Shown here piece after piece: positions 53,552-62,856 of a DNA stretch of 64,000 nt (position 1 is the first letter of the stretch; each line of letters opens with the position of its first letter). The notes under the pieces are model-generated. The model was not told where the DNA came from, ran no database searches, and saw only the letters and a list, made by a program, of their open reading frames with translations. Origin of the DNA: Flexivirga caeni (lineage in GTDB: Bacteria > Actinomycetota > Actinomycetes > Actinomycetales > Dermatophilaceae); the NCBI RefSeq assembly GCF_003724155.1, contig NZ_RJJQ01000010.1:62001-126000 (forward strand), given 5' to 3'. A program made the translations under genes and the position numbers.

Positions 53552-54409
53552 TCACGAAATCGGCGAGACCTCCCCACGGACGAGCACCGTCCCCTTGCTG
53601 TTGTCGCGCAGTGCGAGCACCCAGTCCGATCCCTGCCGCCGCGCGACGAAACGCACGGTGCCGGGGATCAGCACGGGCCGCCGGAACGACGCCATCGCCA
53701 CGAATGCCGCGGGCAGCCGGTTCTCGATCGCGGCCAGCATGCGCGCCTGGCTCCACATGCCGTGGACGATCGTGGTCGGGAATCCCATCGCCTTCGCGGT
53801 GATCGAGTTCAGGTGGATCGGGTTGACGTCCCCGCTCACCGCGGCAAACCGGCGACCGAGGTTTGCGGGTAGCCGCCATACCATCCCCGGACCGTCGACG
53901 GCGTCGGCCCCGGCCGGCTGCTCGGACACGGACCCGTCGACCCGCTGCCCGCGATAGAGGTATGTCGCCAGCCCCTCCCAGACCAGTTCGTCGCCGACGT
54001 GCGCACGGGACACCACGTCGACCTGAACCCCTCGCTTGTGCGGCCGCGCGTTCGTCGCCCAGGTGGCCAGGTCGAGTTCCTCGCCGATCCGCACCGGGCG
54101 GTGCTGGGTCAGCGTGTTGTCCAGGTGCACCGACCCCACCAGCGGATAGGGGTAGGACTTGTCGGCGAAGAGGGTGACTTGCAGCGGGAACACCAGGTTG
54201 TGCAGGTAGGTCGCCGGGACCGCGTCGCGCAGCGCATAACCGCACACGTGGTCGTAGTCTGCGAGCGCGCCGGTGTCGATCGGCACGCCGCGTCGCACGA
54301 CCTGCAAGTCCGGGAGACCGCCCTTCCCGTCGCGCCCCCGGGAAGACGCCACGGCACGCGCGAAGACCTTCGGCAGGCTCGGGGAGCCTGGCAGCTCAAC
54401 GGTTTTCAT
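53552..54409 (-). CDS. MaoC-family dehydratase, HtdX-like
   Basis: A 285-residue double hot-dog protein. The C-terminal half carries the active-site segment FAAVSGDVNPIHLNSITAKA (Asp and His) followed by HGMWSQARM. The gene overlaps fabG4 by four bases (ATGA) and is third in fadA-fabG4-maoC, the arrangement of M. tuberculosis Rv0241c-Rv0243. Predicted to hydrate or dehydrate 3-hydroxyacyl-CoA/ACP. Chain-length preference unknown. Confidence 0.85.
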   Translation of the reverse strand: MKTVELPGSPSLPKVFARAVASSRGRDGKGGLPDLQVVRRGVPIDTGALADYDHVCGYALRDAVPATYLHNLVFPLQVTLFADKSYPYPLVGSVHLDNTLTQHRPVRIGEELDLATWATNARPHKRGVQVDVVSRAHVGDELVWEGLATYLYRGQRVDGSVSEQPAGADAVDGPGMVWRLPANLGRRFAAVSGDVNPIHLNSITAKAMGFPTTIVHGMWSQARMLAAIENRLPAAFVAMASFRRPVLIPGTVRFVARRQGSDWVLALRDNSKGTVLVRGEVSPIS

Positions 54410-55776
54410 GCGCCGAGCTGACTCTGGCCGCAGACGCGCAACACCTGACCGGTGACGCCTGCCGCCCCGGGCTCGGCGAAGAACGCGATCGCCTCGCCGA
54501 CGTCTCCGGGCTGACCGCCCTGCAGCAGCGAGTTGAGCCGGCGCCCCACCTCACGGGTCGCGAAGGGGATCCGGGCCGTCATCTCGGTCTCGATGAAGCC
54601 GGGCGCCACCGCGTTGACGGTGATCTGCCGGCTGGCGAGGTTCTGCGACAGCTGCCGCACCATGCCGATCACACCGGCCTTGGAGGCCGCGTAGTTGGCC
54701 TGCCCACGGTTGCCGCCGATGCCGCTGATCGAGGCGACCGCGACGATGCGACCACCATCGGCCAGGCCGCCGCGCACCGACGGATCGAGCAGTGTCGCAT
54801 TGATCCGGAACTGCGCCCGCAGATTGACGTCAAGCACACTGCCCCAACGGTTTTCGTCGGTGTTGACGAAAAGCTTGTCGCGGGTGATGCCAGCGTTGTG
54901 CACCATCACGTCCAGCGTGTCGCTCTTGCGCGCCACGGCTTCGGCGATCTTCGCCCCGGCATCGGCTGCGGTCACGTCGAGCTGCAACGCGGTCGCGCCC
55001 AGGTCGTTGGCGACCTTGCTCAACGCGTCACCGGCAGCGGGGATGTCGACCAGGATCAGCGTCGCGCCGGCCCGGGCGAACACCTTCGCGATCCGGGCAC
55101 CGATCCCGCGCGCGGCGCCGGTGATCACAGCGACGCGTCCGGTCAGGGGGTGGCGCCAGTCGGTCACCTCGGGGACGTCCGCGGCCCGCACCCGGATCGG
55201 CTGCCCGTCGACGTATGCCGACCGCGCCGACAGCAGGAAGCGCAGCGGTGCGGCGAGCACCGAGGCGTCGCCCTGCGCGGCCTGGTCGACCCACAGCAGG
55301 TTGGCGGTGCTGCCGCGCAGGAGTTCCTTGCCGATGGAGCGCGTGATGCCCTCCAGCGCCTGCTGGGTGGCGGCGGCCTCGGCGTCCTCGAGCTCGGCCG
55401 GGGTGCTGCCGATGATCACCAGTCGCGCGGACGCACCGAGCTTCTTGATCGCCGGTGCCACCGTGGCGCGCAGCTCGTCGAGCTGGTCCAGGCTACGCGC
55501 GGCGGTGGCGTCGAAGACGATCGCGCCGAGGCGCGCGTCATACGACGTCTCGGGTGTGGCGGGTATGACGACCGCGGCCGACGCCTTGAGGATCGCGGTC
55601 GCTGCGATGAGCACCGGCGCCGCGCCGATGCCGGCGACGGCCGCCGGCCCGACCAGCAGGTCCTGGCCCTCCTCGTAGCGGCGCAGGATCGCCGGGCGGG
55701 GCAGCCCGAGCTGGCCGGCGAGCTTCTTGCCGACCGGGTTGGTGTTGACCAGGTTCGAGTAGCTGTCCTTCGTCAT
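54406..55776 (-). CDS. fabG4: High-molecular-weight 3-oxoacyl-ACP/CoA reductase
   Basis: A 456-residue FabG4-type reductase: an N-terminal flavodoxin-like domain without cofactor motif (residues 1-205) and a C-terminal SDR ketoreductase with AVITGAARGIGARIAKVFAR (NAD(P) site), NAGITRD and NYAASKAGVIGM (catalytic Tyr and Lys). FabG4 enzymes reduce 3-oxoacyl-CoA with NADH. ATGA overlaps at both ends show tight coupling with fadA and maoC. Confidence 0.9.
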   Translation of the reverse strand: MTKDSYSNLVNTNPVGKKLAGQLGLPRPAILRRYEEGQDLLVGPAAVAGIGAAPVLIAATAILKASAAVVIPATPETSYDARLGAIVFDATAARSLDQLDELRATVAPAIKKLGASARLVIIGSTPAELEDAEAAATQQALEGITRSIGKELLRGSTANLLWVDQAAQGDASVLAAPLRFLLSARSAYVDGQPIRVRAADVPEVTDWRHPLTGRVAVITGAARGIGARIAKVFARAGATLILVDIPAAGDALSKVANDLGATALQLDVTAADAGAKIAEAVARKSDTLDVMVHNAGITRDKLFVNTDENRWGSVLDVNLRAQFRINATLLDPSVRGGLADGGRIVAVASISGIGGNRGQANYAASKAGVIGMVRQLSQNLASRQITVNAVAPGFIETEMTARIPFATREVGRRLNSLLQGGQPGDVGEAIAFFAEPGAAGVTGQVLRVCGQSQLGA

Positions 55777-57062
55777 TCCGCAGCCTCCAGGATCGCCACG
55801 ACGCCGAGCCCGCCGGCGGCGCAGATGGAGATCAGGGCTCGCCCGGATCCCTTCTCGTGCAACATCTTTGCAGTGGTCGCCACGATGCGACCACCCGTCG
55901 CGGCGAACGGGTGCCCGGCGGCGAGCGACGAGCCGTTGACGTTCAGCTTCTCGACGTCGATCTCGCCGAGCGGCCCGTCGAGGCCGAGCTTCTCCACGCA
56001 GAACTCCCTGCTCGCCAGCGCGGCGAGGTGACAGAGCACGGTCGACGCGAACGCCTCGTGGATCTCGTAGAAGTCGAAGTCCTGCAGCGTCAGGTTGTTG
56101 CGCTGCAGGAGACGGGCAATGGCGTATGGCGGCGCCATCAGCAGCCCCTCGTCGCCGGTGACGAAGTCGACGGCCGCGGTCTCGGCGTCGACGAATCGCG
56201 CCAGCGGGGTGATGTGGTGCGCGTCCGCCCACTCCCGCGACCCGAGCAGCACGACCGACGCACCGTCGGTGAGCGGCGTCGAGTTGCCCGCCGTCATGGT
56301 CGCGCCCTCGCCCTTGCCGAAGGCGGGCTTCAGTGTGGCCAGCTTCTCCGGCGTGCTGTCCGGGCGCAGGTTGGTGTCCTTGGTGACCCCGAGGTATGGC
56401 GTCAGCAGGTCGTCGAAGAAGCCGCGCGCGTATGCCGCGGCGAGATGCTGATGACTGCGCGCGGCGAGCTCGTCCTGCGCCTCCCGGGTGATGCCCCACT
56501 CCTTGGTGGTGATCGCCTGGTGCTCCCCCATCGACAGGCCGGTGCGCGGTTCACCGTTGCTCGGCTGATCGGGTGCCAGCTGGCCGGGCCGAACCTTGGC
56601 CAGCGCGGAGATCCGTTGCTGCGGGGTCTTGGCGTAGTTGACCTTCATCAGCGTGCGCCGGAGCGAATCATTCACTGCCAGAGGCGCATCCGAGGTCGTG
56701 TCACTTCCGCCGGCGACTGCCGAATCGATCTGGCCGAGCGCGATCTTATTCGCGACCAGGACGGTCGCCTCCAGCCCGGTGCCGCACGCCTGCTGGACGT
56801 CATATGCCGGGGTGGTGGGCGACAGGTGCGAGCCGAGCACCGACTCGCGGGTCAGGTTGAAGTCGCGCGAGTGCTTCAGCACCGCGCCAGCGGCCACCTC
56901 GCCCAATTGCTCGCCGGCCAGGCCGAACCGGGCGACGAGGCCGTCCAGTGCCGCGGTCAGCATGTCCTGGTTGGACGCCTTGAGGTATTTGCCGCCGGAG
57001 CGCGCGAACGGGATGCGGTTCCCGCCAAGGACATAGACGTCACGGACGCCACGATTCGTCAT
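55773..57062 (-). CDS. Acetyl-CoA acetyltransferase (thiolase), FadA2-like
   Basis: A 429-residue thiolase. Catalytic residues are visible: Cys in QQACGTGLEA, His in YEIHEAFAS and NVNGSSLAAGHPFAATGGR, Cys in SICAAGGLG. ATG 57062 starts MTNRGVRDVYVLGG. First gene of the minus-strand operon, divergent from the TetR gene, which probably regulates it. Could act in beta-oxidation or in condensation. Confidence 0.88.
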   Translation of the reverse strand: MTNRGVRDVYVLGGNRIPFARSGGKYLKASNQDMLTAALDGLVARFGLAGEQLGEVAAGAVLKHSRDFNLTRESVLGSHLSPTTPAYDVQQACGTGLEATVLVANKIALGQIDSAVAGGSDTTSDAPLAVNDSLRRTLMKVNYAKTPQQRISALAKVRPGQLAPDQPSNGEPRTGLSMGEHQAITTKEWGITREAQDELAARSHQHLAAAYARGFFDDLLTPYLGVTKDTNLRPDSTPEKLATLKPAFGKGEGATMTAGNSTPLTDGASVVLLGSREWADAHHITPLARFVDAETAAVDFVTGDEGLLMAPPYAIARLLQRNNLTLQDFDFYEIHEAFASTVLCHLAALASREFCVEKLGLDGPLGEIDVEKLNVNGSSLAAGHPFAATGGRIVATTAKMLHEKGSGRALISICAAGGLGVVAILEAAE

Positions 57063-57145
57063 GAAGATCTGCTCCCGGATCACAGTGAAACGATTACCGG
57101 TACTGAGAGTAGCAGGTACAGCCGGTTTCGGGTATCGTCCCTGGT
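57063..57145. promoter_or_regulatory. Divergent promoter region of the fatty-acid cluster
   Basis: The 83 bp between fadA and tetR contains TACCGGTA at 57095-57102 and a longer imperfect symmetry GTAC...GTAC (about 57100-57119). It is the natural operator place for the TetR regulator. Confidence 0.4.
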
Positions 57146-57829
57146 ATGACGTCCCCGAACGACACCCGGATCGACGGTCGCGACGCACGCTGGAGCGCGC
57201 ACCGCGAGCAGCGGCGGCGCGAGTTGACCGACGCGGCGATCAAGGCGATCCAGGTGCACGGCGCGAGCGTCGGCATGGACGAGATCGCAGCGCAGGCGGG
57301 CACCAGCAAGACCGTCATCTACCGCCACTTCGGCGACCGGCTCGGGCTCTACCTGTCGGTCTGCGCCAGCGTGGACAACAACGTGCTCGGCGACCTGCGG
57401 CAGGTGCTTCAATCTGCTGGCGAGGCAACAAATTCCGGCCCACTCGCGGACGATCCGCGCGCGGTGATCGAGGCGGTTATCGACAGCTACTTCGCCCAGG
57501 TCGAGCGCGACCCGGAGGTCTACCGCTTCGTCGTCCGCCGACCGGCGCTCAACGTCGCACTCGAGGACGACCCGGTGATCGGCATCAGCGACACCATCGC
57601 CGGGGTGCTGGAGCCGATCTTCGCCGAGGCGCTCGAAGCGGCCGACCAGCCGGCCACCGCGGCCCACATCTGGGCGCACGGCCTGATCGGGTTCGTGCGC
57701 GAGTCGGCCGACCGGTGGCTGGCCGATCCCGACCGGCCGCCGCGCGCCGTGGTCGTCCGTCATCTCGCCGAGTTCGCCACGTACGGCTTGTCCGGCGCAC
57801 TCAACCTCGACAGCAGGAGCATCTCATGA
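57146..57829 (+). CDS. TetR-family regulator of fatty-acid genes
   Basis: A 227-residue TetR regulator. The helix-turn-helix is at about residues 30-75 (LTDAAIKAIQVHGASVGMDE, IAAQAGTSKTVIYRHFGDR) and the rest is the ligand-binding domain. Its stop overlaps the start of the oxidase gene (ATGA), and the other side faces fadA. It probably senses acyl-CoA and controls both units (inference). Confidence 0.88.
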   Translation: MTSPNDTRIDGRDARWSAHREQRRRELTDAAIKAIQVHGASVGMDEIAAQAGTSKTVIYRHFGDRLGLYLSVCASVDNNVLGDLRQVLQSAGEATNSGPLADDPRAVIEAVIDSYFAQVERDPEVYRFVVRRPALNVALEDDPVIGISDTIAGVLEPIFAEALEAADQPATAAHIWAHGLIGFVRESADRWLADPDRPPRAVVVRHLAEFATYGLSGALNLDSRSIS

Positions 57830-59730
57830 CCGACCCGATCGCCGACCAGTTGCGCGATGTCCTCGACGGCCGCTGGATCGAGTTGCGCCGCCGCGCTCGC
57901 GCCGAGCTCCCCGCCGAGGTGCTGCTCGCCCCGCCCGGCCTGTCCCTCGAGGAACATCGCGCTCGGACCACCGACTCGCTGCTGGCGATCGCCGGAATGG
58001 GTTACGGCCGTGTGGGGTTCCCCGCCGAGTTCGGTGGCGAACTCGACTATGCCGCCTCGTGCGTGCTCTTCGAAATGCAGGCGTATGGCGACCTCTCGCT
58101 GCTGGTCAAGACCGGCGTGCAGTTCGGTCTTTTCGGTGGCGCCGTCGCGCGACTCGGCACGCGGCGACACCACGCGGCATACCTCGAAGACATCATGACC
58201 GGGCGGCTGCTCGGCTCGTTCGCGATGACCGAGGTCGGGCACGGCAGCAACGTGCAAGCGCTCGAAACCACTGCCACATATGACGATTCGACGCGCGAAT
58301 TCGTCATTGACACGCCATCCGACAGCGCCGTCAAGACCTACATCGGCAACGCCGCACGCGACGCGCGGATAGCCGTGGTGTTCGCCCAGCTGACGACGGA
58401 CGACGGCGACCACGGGGTGCACGCCGTCCTCGTTCCGGTCCGCGACGACGCGGGAAAACCGTTGCCCGGTGTGACGATCGGCGACAACGGACCCAAGGGC
58501 GGCCTGCCCGGTGTCGACAACGGGACCTTCGCGTTCGACCACGTGCGCGTGCCGAAAGCGAACTTGCTGAACGCTTTCGGTGACGTCGGCGACGACGGGC
58601 GCTACGTCTCCGAGATCGACAACCCGAACCGGCGGTTCTTCACCATGCTCGGCACGCTGGTGCGCGGCCGGGTCTGCGTCGGTGGCGGAGCCGGTGCCGC
58701 CGCGAAGAAGGCGCTCGCGATCGCCCTCCGGTATGGCGCGGCCCGTCGCCAGTTCGCTGCTGCCGATGGGCAGGACGAGATCGTGGTGCTGGATTACCTT
58801 GCGCACCAGCGCAAACTGCTCCCCCGGTTGGCGAAGTCGATCGCACTGAGCTTCGCGCAGAACGCGGTCACGGAGCGACTCCAGGAGTTGCAGGGGGACA
58901 CCGGCGCAGAGCGCGATCAGGAAGGTCAGCGCGAACTCGAGTCCCGGGTCGCGGGACTGAAGGCCGTCACCACGTGGCACGCGCTCGACACCATCCAGGT
59001 GTGCCGCGAGGCGTGTGGCGGAGCGGGGTACCTGGCCGAGAACCAGTTGACCCAGCTACGCGCCGACGTCGACGTCTTCACGACGTTCGAAGGCGACAAC
59101 ACCGTCCTGCTGCAGCTGGCCGCCAAGGGGCTGCTGACCGACTATCAGGCGATGTGGGGTGACCTCGACGTGCCCGGCATGGTCGGCAAGGTCGCGGGTC
59201 AGGTCGGTGAGCGCATCGTCGAGCGCACGACCGGCCGCGCGGGCATCCAGCGGCTCGTCGACGTGGCGACCCGCCGCGACGACGACTCCGCGACCGACAG
59301 CCTGGCGTGGGCGGTCTCGATGTTCGAGCAACGCGCCAACCACGTGCTGGAGACGCTCGGGGGTCGCCTGCGGAAGGCGAACAAGGACAACGCTTTCGAG
59401 CTGTTCAACAGCGCCCAGGACCACGTGCTGCTGGCGGCCCGCACGCATATCGACCGATGCGTCCTGGAGGCTGCCGCCGAAGCGCAGCAGGGCATGCCTG
59501 ACGGACCGGCGAAGGGCCTGCTCGAACGAGTCCTGATCCTCTATGCCCTCAGCTCGATCGAAGAGGACAAGGCGTGGTTCCTCGAGCACGGCCGGCTCAC
59601 GACAGCGCGCAGCCGCGCAGTCACCTCCGCCATCAACGACCTGTGCCAGGAGCTGCGCCCGCAGGTGGCGACGCTGGTCGACGCCCTCGGCATACCGGCG
59701 GAACTCATCACTGCGCCCATCGTGCACTGA
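57826..59730 (+). CDS. Acyl-CoA oxidase/dehydrogenase
   Basis: A 634-residue flavoprotein of the acyl-CoA oxidase branch: SFAMTEVGHGSNVQALETTA, the active-site TTFEGDNTVLLQLAAKGLL (catalytic Glu) and a C-terminal ACOX domain with about 150 residues of helices. AGGAG lies eight bases before ATG 57826. It oxidises acyl-CoA to enoyl-CoA; whether oxygen or ETF accepts the electrons cannot be told. It complements the hydratase, reductase and thiolase across the divergent promoter. Confidence 0.85.
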   Translation: MTDPIADQLRDVLDGRWIELRRRARAELPAEVLLAPPGLSLEEHRARTTDSLLAIAGMGYGRVGFPAEFGGELDYAASCVLFEMQAYGDLSLLVKTGVQFGLFGGAVARLGTRRHHAAYLEDIMTGRLLGSFAMTEVGHGSNVQALETTATYDDSTREFVIDTPSDSAVKTYIGNAARDARIAVVFAQLTTDDGDHGVHAVLVPVRDDAGKPLPGVTIGDNGPKGGLPGVDNGTFAFDHVRVPKANLLNAFGDVGDDGRYVSEIDNPNRRFFTMLGTLVRGRVCVGGGAGAAAKKALAIALRYGAARRQFAAADGQDEIVVLDYLAHQRKLLPRLAKSIALSFAQNAVTERLQELQGDTGAERDQEGQRELESRVAGLKAVTTWHALDTIQVCREACGGAGYLAENQLTQLRADVDVFTTFEGDNTVLLQLAAKGLLTDYQAMWGDLDVPGMVGKVAGQVGERIVERTTGRAGIQRLVDVATRRDDDSATDSLAWAVSMFEQRANHVLETLGGRLRKANKDNAFELFNSAQDHVLLAARTHIDRCVLEAAAEAQQGMPDGPAKGLLERVLILYALSSIEEDKAWFLEHGRLTTARSRAVTSAINDLCQELRPQVATLVDALGIPAELITAPIVH

Positions 59731-59736
59731 CGTCGC

Positions 59737-60996
59737 TCAGGTGCCTGCGCCGAGATCCCACAGCGCGGAGACCGGTGCGCCAAAGAGCCGATCGGCATAT
59801 CGGTATCCAGTTGATCCGGTGTTGAGTACGACGCCGGCAAGGAATCGATCGCCGAGCCGGTCCCGCAGCCGACTCAGCCCGCGGAACTGCTTGGCGGTGA
59901 AGCCCATGGCCGACTTCACCTCGACCCCCACGACGGAGCCGTCATCGAATTCCAGGACGAGATCGACCTCGTCCCCGGACCTGTCGCGGTAGTGGAATAC
60001 GTCGAAGCGGCGGGTTGACCAGGTGTGCTGCCGCAGGAGTTCGGCGGCGACGAATGCCTCCAGCAGGGCACCGAATGCCTCGCCGTATTCGAGCCGGGTC
60101 AGCTGAGCCGGGGTGAGCCTGGCGAGCCACATCGCGACGGCCGAATCGATGACGATCGTTTTCGGCCGGCCGATCTCGCGTTTGGCGATGTTCGGCGTCC
60201 ACGGCGGGATGCTGGCGACCAGCCAGACGTCCTGGAGCAGGTCGAGGTACCCGGTAATGGTGCGCGGCGGTACTGCAGTTTCCTCGGCGAGCTTCGCTTT
60301 GACGAGCTCGGCCGATTGACGTCCGGCGAGGGTACGCAGCAGGGACATCGTCCGCGCCGGCCGAACCTCTCGTCTGAGTTCGGGGAGATCGCGACCGATG
60401 ATGCCTTGCAGATATCCGTCGATCCACGCGCTGCGGATCCGCTCCGACGCGTTGCGTAGGTCCGGGTATGCGCCGATGGCGAGCAGTTGCGCGTAGTCGG
60501 TCCGGGCGAGTGTCGAGGTGGCAGTCGATATCGACTCGGGTGCACGGGTGACTACGTCGGCGAAATCGTCGCGGTGACCTTTCACCTCGCCCTGACTGAG
60601 TCCGTACAGCGGAAGACGAGCAACGCGGCCCGCCAGGCTGTCGGCAGTCCCGCGGACGCGCAACAGGCTCGATGAGCCGGTCAGGATGAACCGGCCCGGC
60701 CGACGGTTCGCGTCGATGGCCGCCTTGACCGCAAGGGTGAGTTCTGGCAGTCGCTGGATCTCGTCGATGACCAGCTGTCGATCCCCTGCTTCGGCCACCA
60801 GACCGGCCGGATCAGCGGCTGCGGCCGCGCGTGTCTGCTCGTGATCGAGGTTCCGGATGACCGCGTCCGGCTCGGCGATCCGTGTTGCGAGGGTGCTCTT
60901 GCCGACCTGCCGCGCCCCCTCGATGACAAGGCCCGGGAAGTGCGCGAGCAGCTCGGTTGCGACCGCAGATGCATGCCTGTCGATGAACTCCGCCAC
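59737..60996 (-). CDS. AAA ATPase with DUF4143
   Basis: A 419-residue protein. N-terminal ATPase with Walker A GARQVGKST (residues 27-35) and Walker B QLVIDEIQ, sensor FILTGSSSL; C-terminal DUF4143 with the nuclease-like segment RDRSGDEVDLVLEFDDGSVV then GVEVKSA. Common accessory, possibly defence-linked, family of unknown role. GTG start at 60996 without a good binding site. Apart from one copy overlapping nothing here, it lacks GTATGNCG and has lower G+C, which suggests transfer. Confidence 0.8.
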   Translation of the reverse strand: MAEFIDRHASAVATELLAHFPGLVIEGARQVGKSTLATRIAEPDAVIRNLDHEQTRAAAAADPAGLVAEAGDRQLVIDEIQRLPELTLAVKAAIDANRRPGRFILTGSSSLLRVRGTADSLAGRVARLPLYGLSQGEVKGHRDDFADVVTRAPESISTATSTLARTDYAQLLAIGAYPDLRNASERIRSAWIDGYLQGIIGRDLPELRREVRPARTMSLLRTLAGRQSAELVKAKLAEETAVPPRTITGYLDLLQDVWLVASIPPWTPNIAKREIGRPKTIVIDSAVAMWLARLTPAQLTRLEYGEAFGALLEAFVAAELLRQHTWSTRRFDVFHYRDRSGDEVDLVLEFDDGSVVGVEVKSAMGFTAKQFRGLSRLRDRLGDRFLAGVVLNTGSTGYRYADRLFGAPVSALWDLGAGT

Positions 60997-61326
60997 GCAC
61001 TCAGGCTAACTGAACTCGCCGATTCGCAGTAGCCAACTCGCTGATTCGCCAAACCGAACTCGCCGTTTCGCTACATCAAGCTCGCCGATTCGCGGGACAC
61101 CCGCTCGGTGTGCGAGTCCGACCCGTACCCGCGATGGCTGGCAGAGAATGCCGCGCGCGTCCGCTCCGCGGAACTCGAATGACCCACCCCATCTGGCTGG
61201 CCGGAGTCGACAAGCCACGCCCGGTGCCAGTGCTCGCCCGGAGCGCGATCTGACGCCGATGCGTTTCACGCGGCGTTCGACCTCGACGACTGATGGTCCG
61301 CGCGGCGCAGTCAGTAGGCTGCAGCA
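60997..61326. repeat. 330-bp divergent gap with a 22-bp tandem array
   Basis: Four copies of AACTCGCCGATTCGC, with small changes, start at 61013, 61035, 61057 and 61079, exactly 22 bp apart. They lie directly upstream of the DUF4143 gene, on its promoter side. The remaining DNA to 61326 shows no gene and no clear promoter. The array may be a binding site array for a regulator, or an inert repeat. Confidence 0.75.
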
Positions 61327-62823
61327 ATGACGGGGGACGAGCAAAGCGCCGAGACACAAGCCCGGGAGTTCGCGCGTAACTTTCGGCAGTTCATGGACTG
61401 GTCGATGGAGGTGGTCGGCCGGCGCCGGTTGCCGGTGGTCGAGCAGCTCCGGGACCACCTGACCAGCAGCCAGTTCCCCATCGTCAGCCGCGAGTGGTCC
61501 GCCGTCGAACGCGTCAATCTGCAACGAGCACTGGACCAGTGGATCGTTGCACCAGGTCGCGAAGTCACGATTGTCGGCCTCTCGTCGCCGCCCAACTATT
61601 CGGGGTTCGACCTGGGCGAACTGCTTTCCGGCGACGGACTCCCGCCGCTGCGCACCGGCGCACCGGACGTCGTCGACCTGCCCAGCGGGCCAGGACAGAC
61701 ACTTGCCTGCTGGAAGCGCGCGCTACTGCTGGTGCGCGACGAGCACGGGAAGTACGCGGTGCTGGTCAGCGGTCCGCAGCGGCATGAGCCACCGGCGCTG
61801 CGGATCGAGATCGCCGGTCTGGACACGCGACCCACTCAGCGGCTGATGACTGAATTCGACCGGCTCAGAGGTGAGCTCAATGTGTATCGCGGCCATGCCG
61901 TGGTCGTTGAGAGCGACCCGATGGGCGGCCTCGTCCTGTCCTTCGCGGACCTCCCGAAGGTGACCCGCGAGGACGTGATCCTGCCGGAGGAGGTGCTCGC
62001 CCGCATCGACCGCCACGCGCTGGACATCACCGCCCACGCACGGGAGCTTCGCGCTGCCGGACAGCACCTCAAGCGCGGCCTGCTGCTGTTCGGTCCCCCG
62101 GGGACGGGCAAGACCCACACCGTGCGCTATCTGATCGAGCACCGGCGCGACGCAACCCGCCTGTTGCTGCAAGGGGAGGCACTGCAGGCCGTCGGTGCGG
62201 TCGCCGTGCTTGCCCGCGAACTCGCCCCGAGCGTCGTTGTCCTGGAGGATGTCGACCTCGTCGCAACGGACCGGTCCTACGGCCAGCACAACCCGATCTT
62301 GTTCTCACTGCTCGAAGCAATGGACGGGTCGGCCGCGGACAGCGACATGCTCTTCGTGCTCACGACCAACCGTGCAGAGGTCCTGGAACGAGCCCTGGTG
62401 CAACGGCCCGGCCGGGTCGACGTCGCGGTCGAGATCGATCGCCCGGGTGCGTCCGCCCGGCTGAAACTGTTGCGGCTGTATGGCGCCGGCGTTCTCGATG
62501 ACCTGAGCGCCGACGACCTCGCGCAGGTCGTCGACCGCACCGACGGGGTCACCGCCTCGTTCCTGAAGGAACTGATCCGTCGCGCGGTGCTGGCCGGCAT
62601 CACCACCGGTAGTGCCCGGCAGGTGACGGCAAGCGACATACACACCGCGCTCGATGATCTGCTCGACCAGTCCCAGTCGGTGACGCGTTCGCTGCTCGGC
62701 CTCGGCGAGGACGGAGTATCCGGATCGGACGAGCCGTCGACCCAGGACTCGGGCGGCGGGCCGTCCCCTGCGAAGCAAGGATCAGCTGGCTGGTTCGCCT
62801 ATGGTCCCCGTTATCGGGACTGA
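61327..62823 (+). CDS. AAA+ ATPase (CDC48/FtsH-like)
   Basis: A 498-residue AAA+ protein. The N-terminal 240 residues are not recognised. The ATPase core has Walker A GPPGTGKT (residues 256-263), Walker B SVVVLEDVDLVA (Glu-Asp rather than Asp-Glu), sensor VLTTNRAEVLE and arginine finger region QRPGRVDVAVEIDRP. A Ser/Gly-rich tail follows. No protease motif. It could unfold a protein partner. Divergent from the DUF4143 gene. Confidence 0.8.
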   Translation: MTGDEQSAETQAREFARNFRQFMDWSMEVVGRRRLPVVEQLRDHLTSSQFPIVSREWSAVERVNLQRALDQWIVAPGREVTIVGLSSPPNYSGFDLGELLSGDGLPPLRTGAPDVVDLPSGPGQTLACWKRALLLVRDEHGKYAVLVSGPQRHEPPALRIEIAGLDTRPTQRLMTEFDRLRGELNVYRGHAVVVESDPMGGLVLSFADLPKVTREDVILPEEVLARIDRHALDITAHARELRAAGQHLKRGLLLFGPPGTGKTHTVRYLIEHRRDATRLLLQGEALQAVGAVAVLARELAPSVVVLEDVDLVATDRSYGQHNPILFSLLEAMDGSAADSDMLFVLTTNRAEVLERALVQRPGRVDVAVEIDRPGASARLKLLRLYGAGVLDDLSADDLAQVVDRTDGVTASFLKELIRRAVLAGITTGSARQVTASDIHTALDDLLDQSQSVTRSLLGLGEDGVSGSDEPSTQDSGGGPSPAKQGSAGWFAYGPRYRD

Positions 62824-62856
62824 CTCCACCCGGCACCGCGGATTAGGCTCGGCCCG

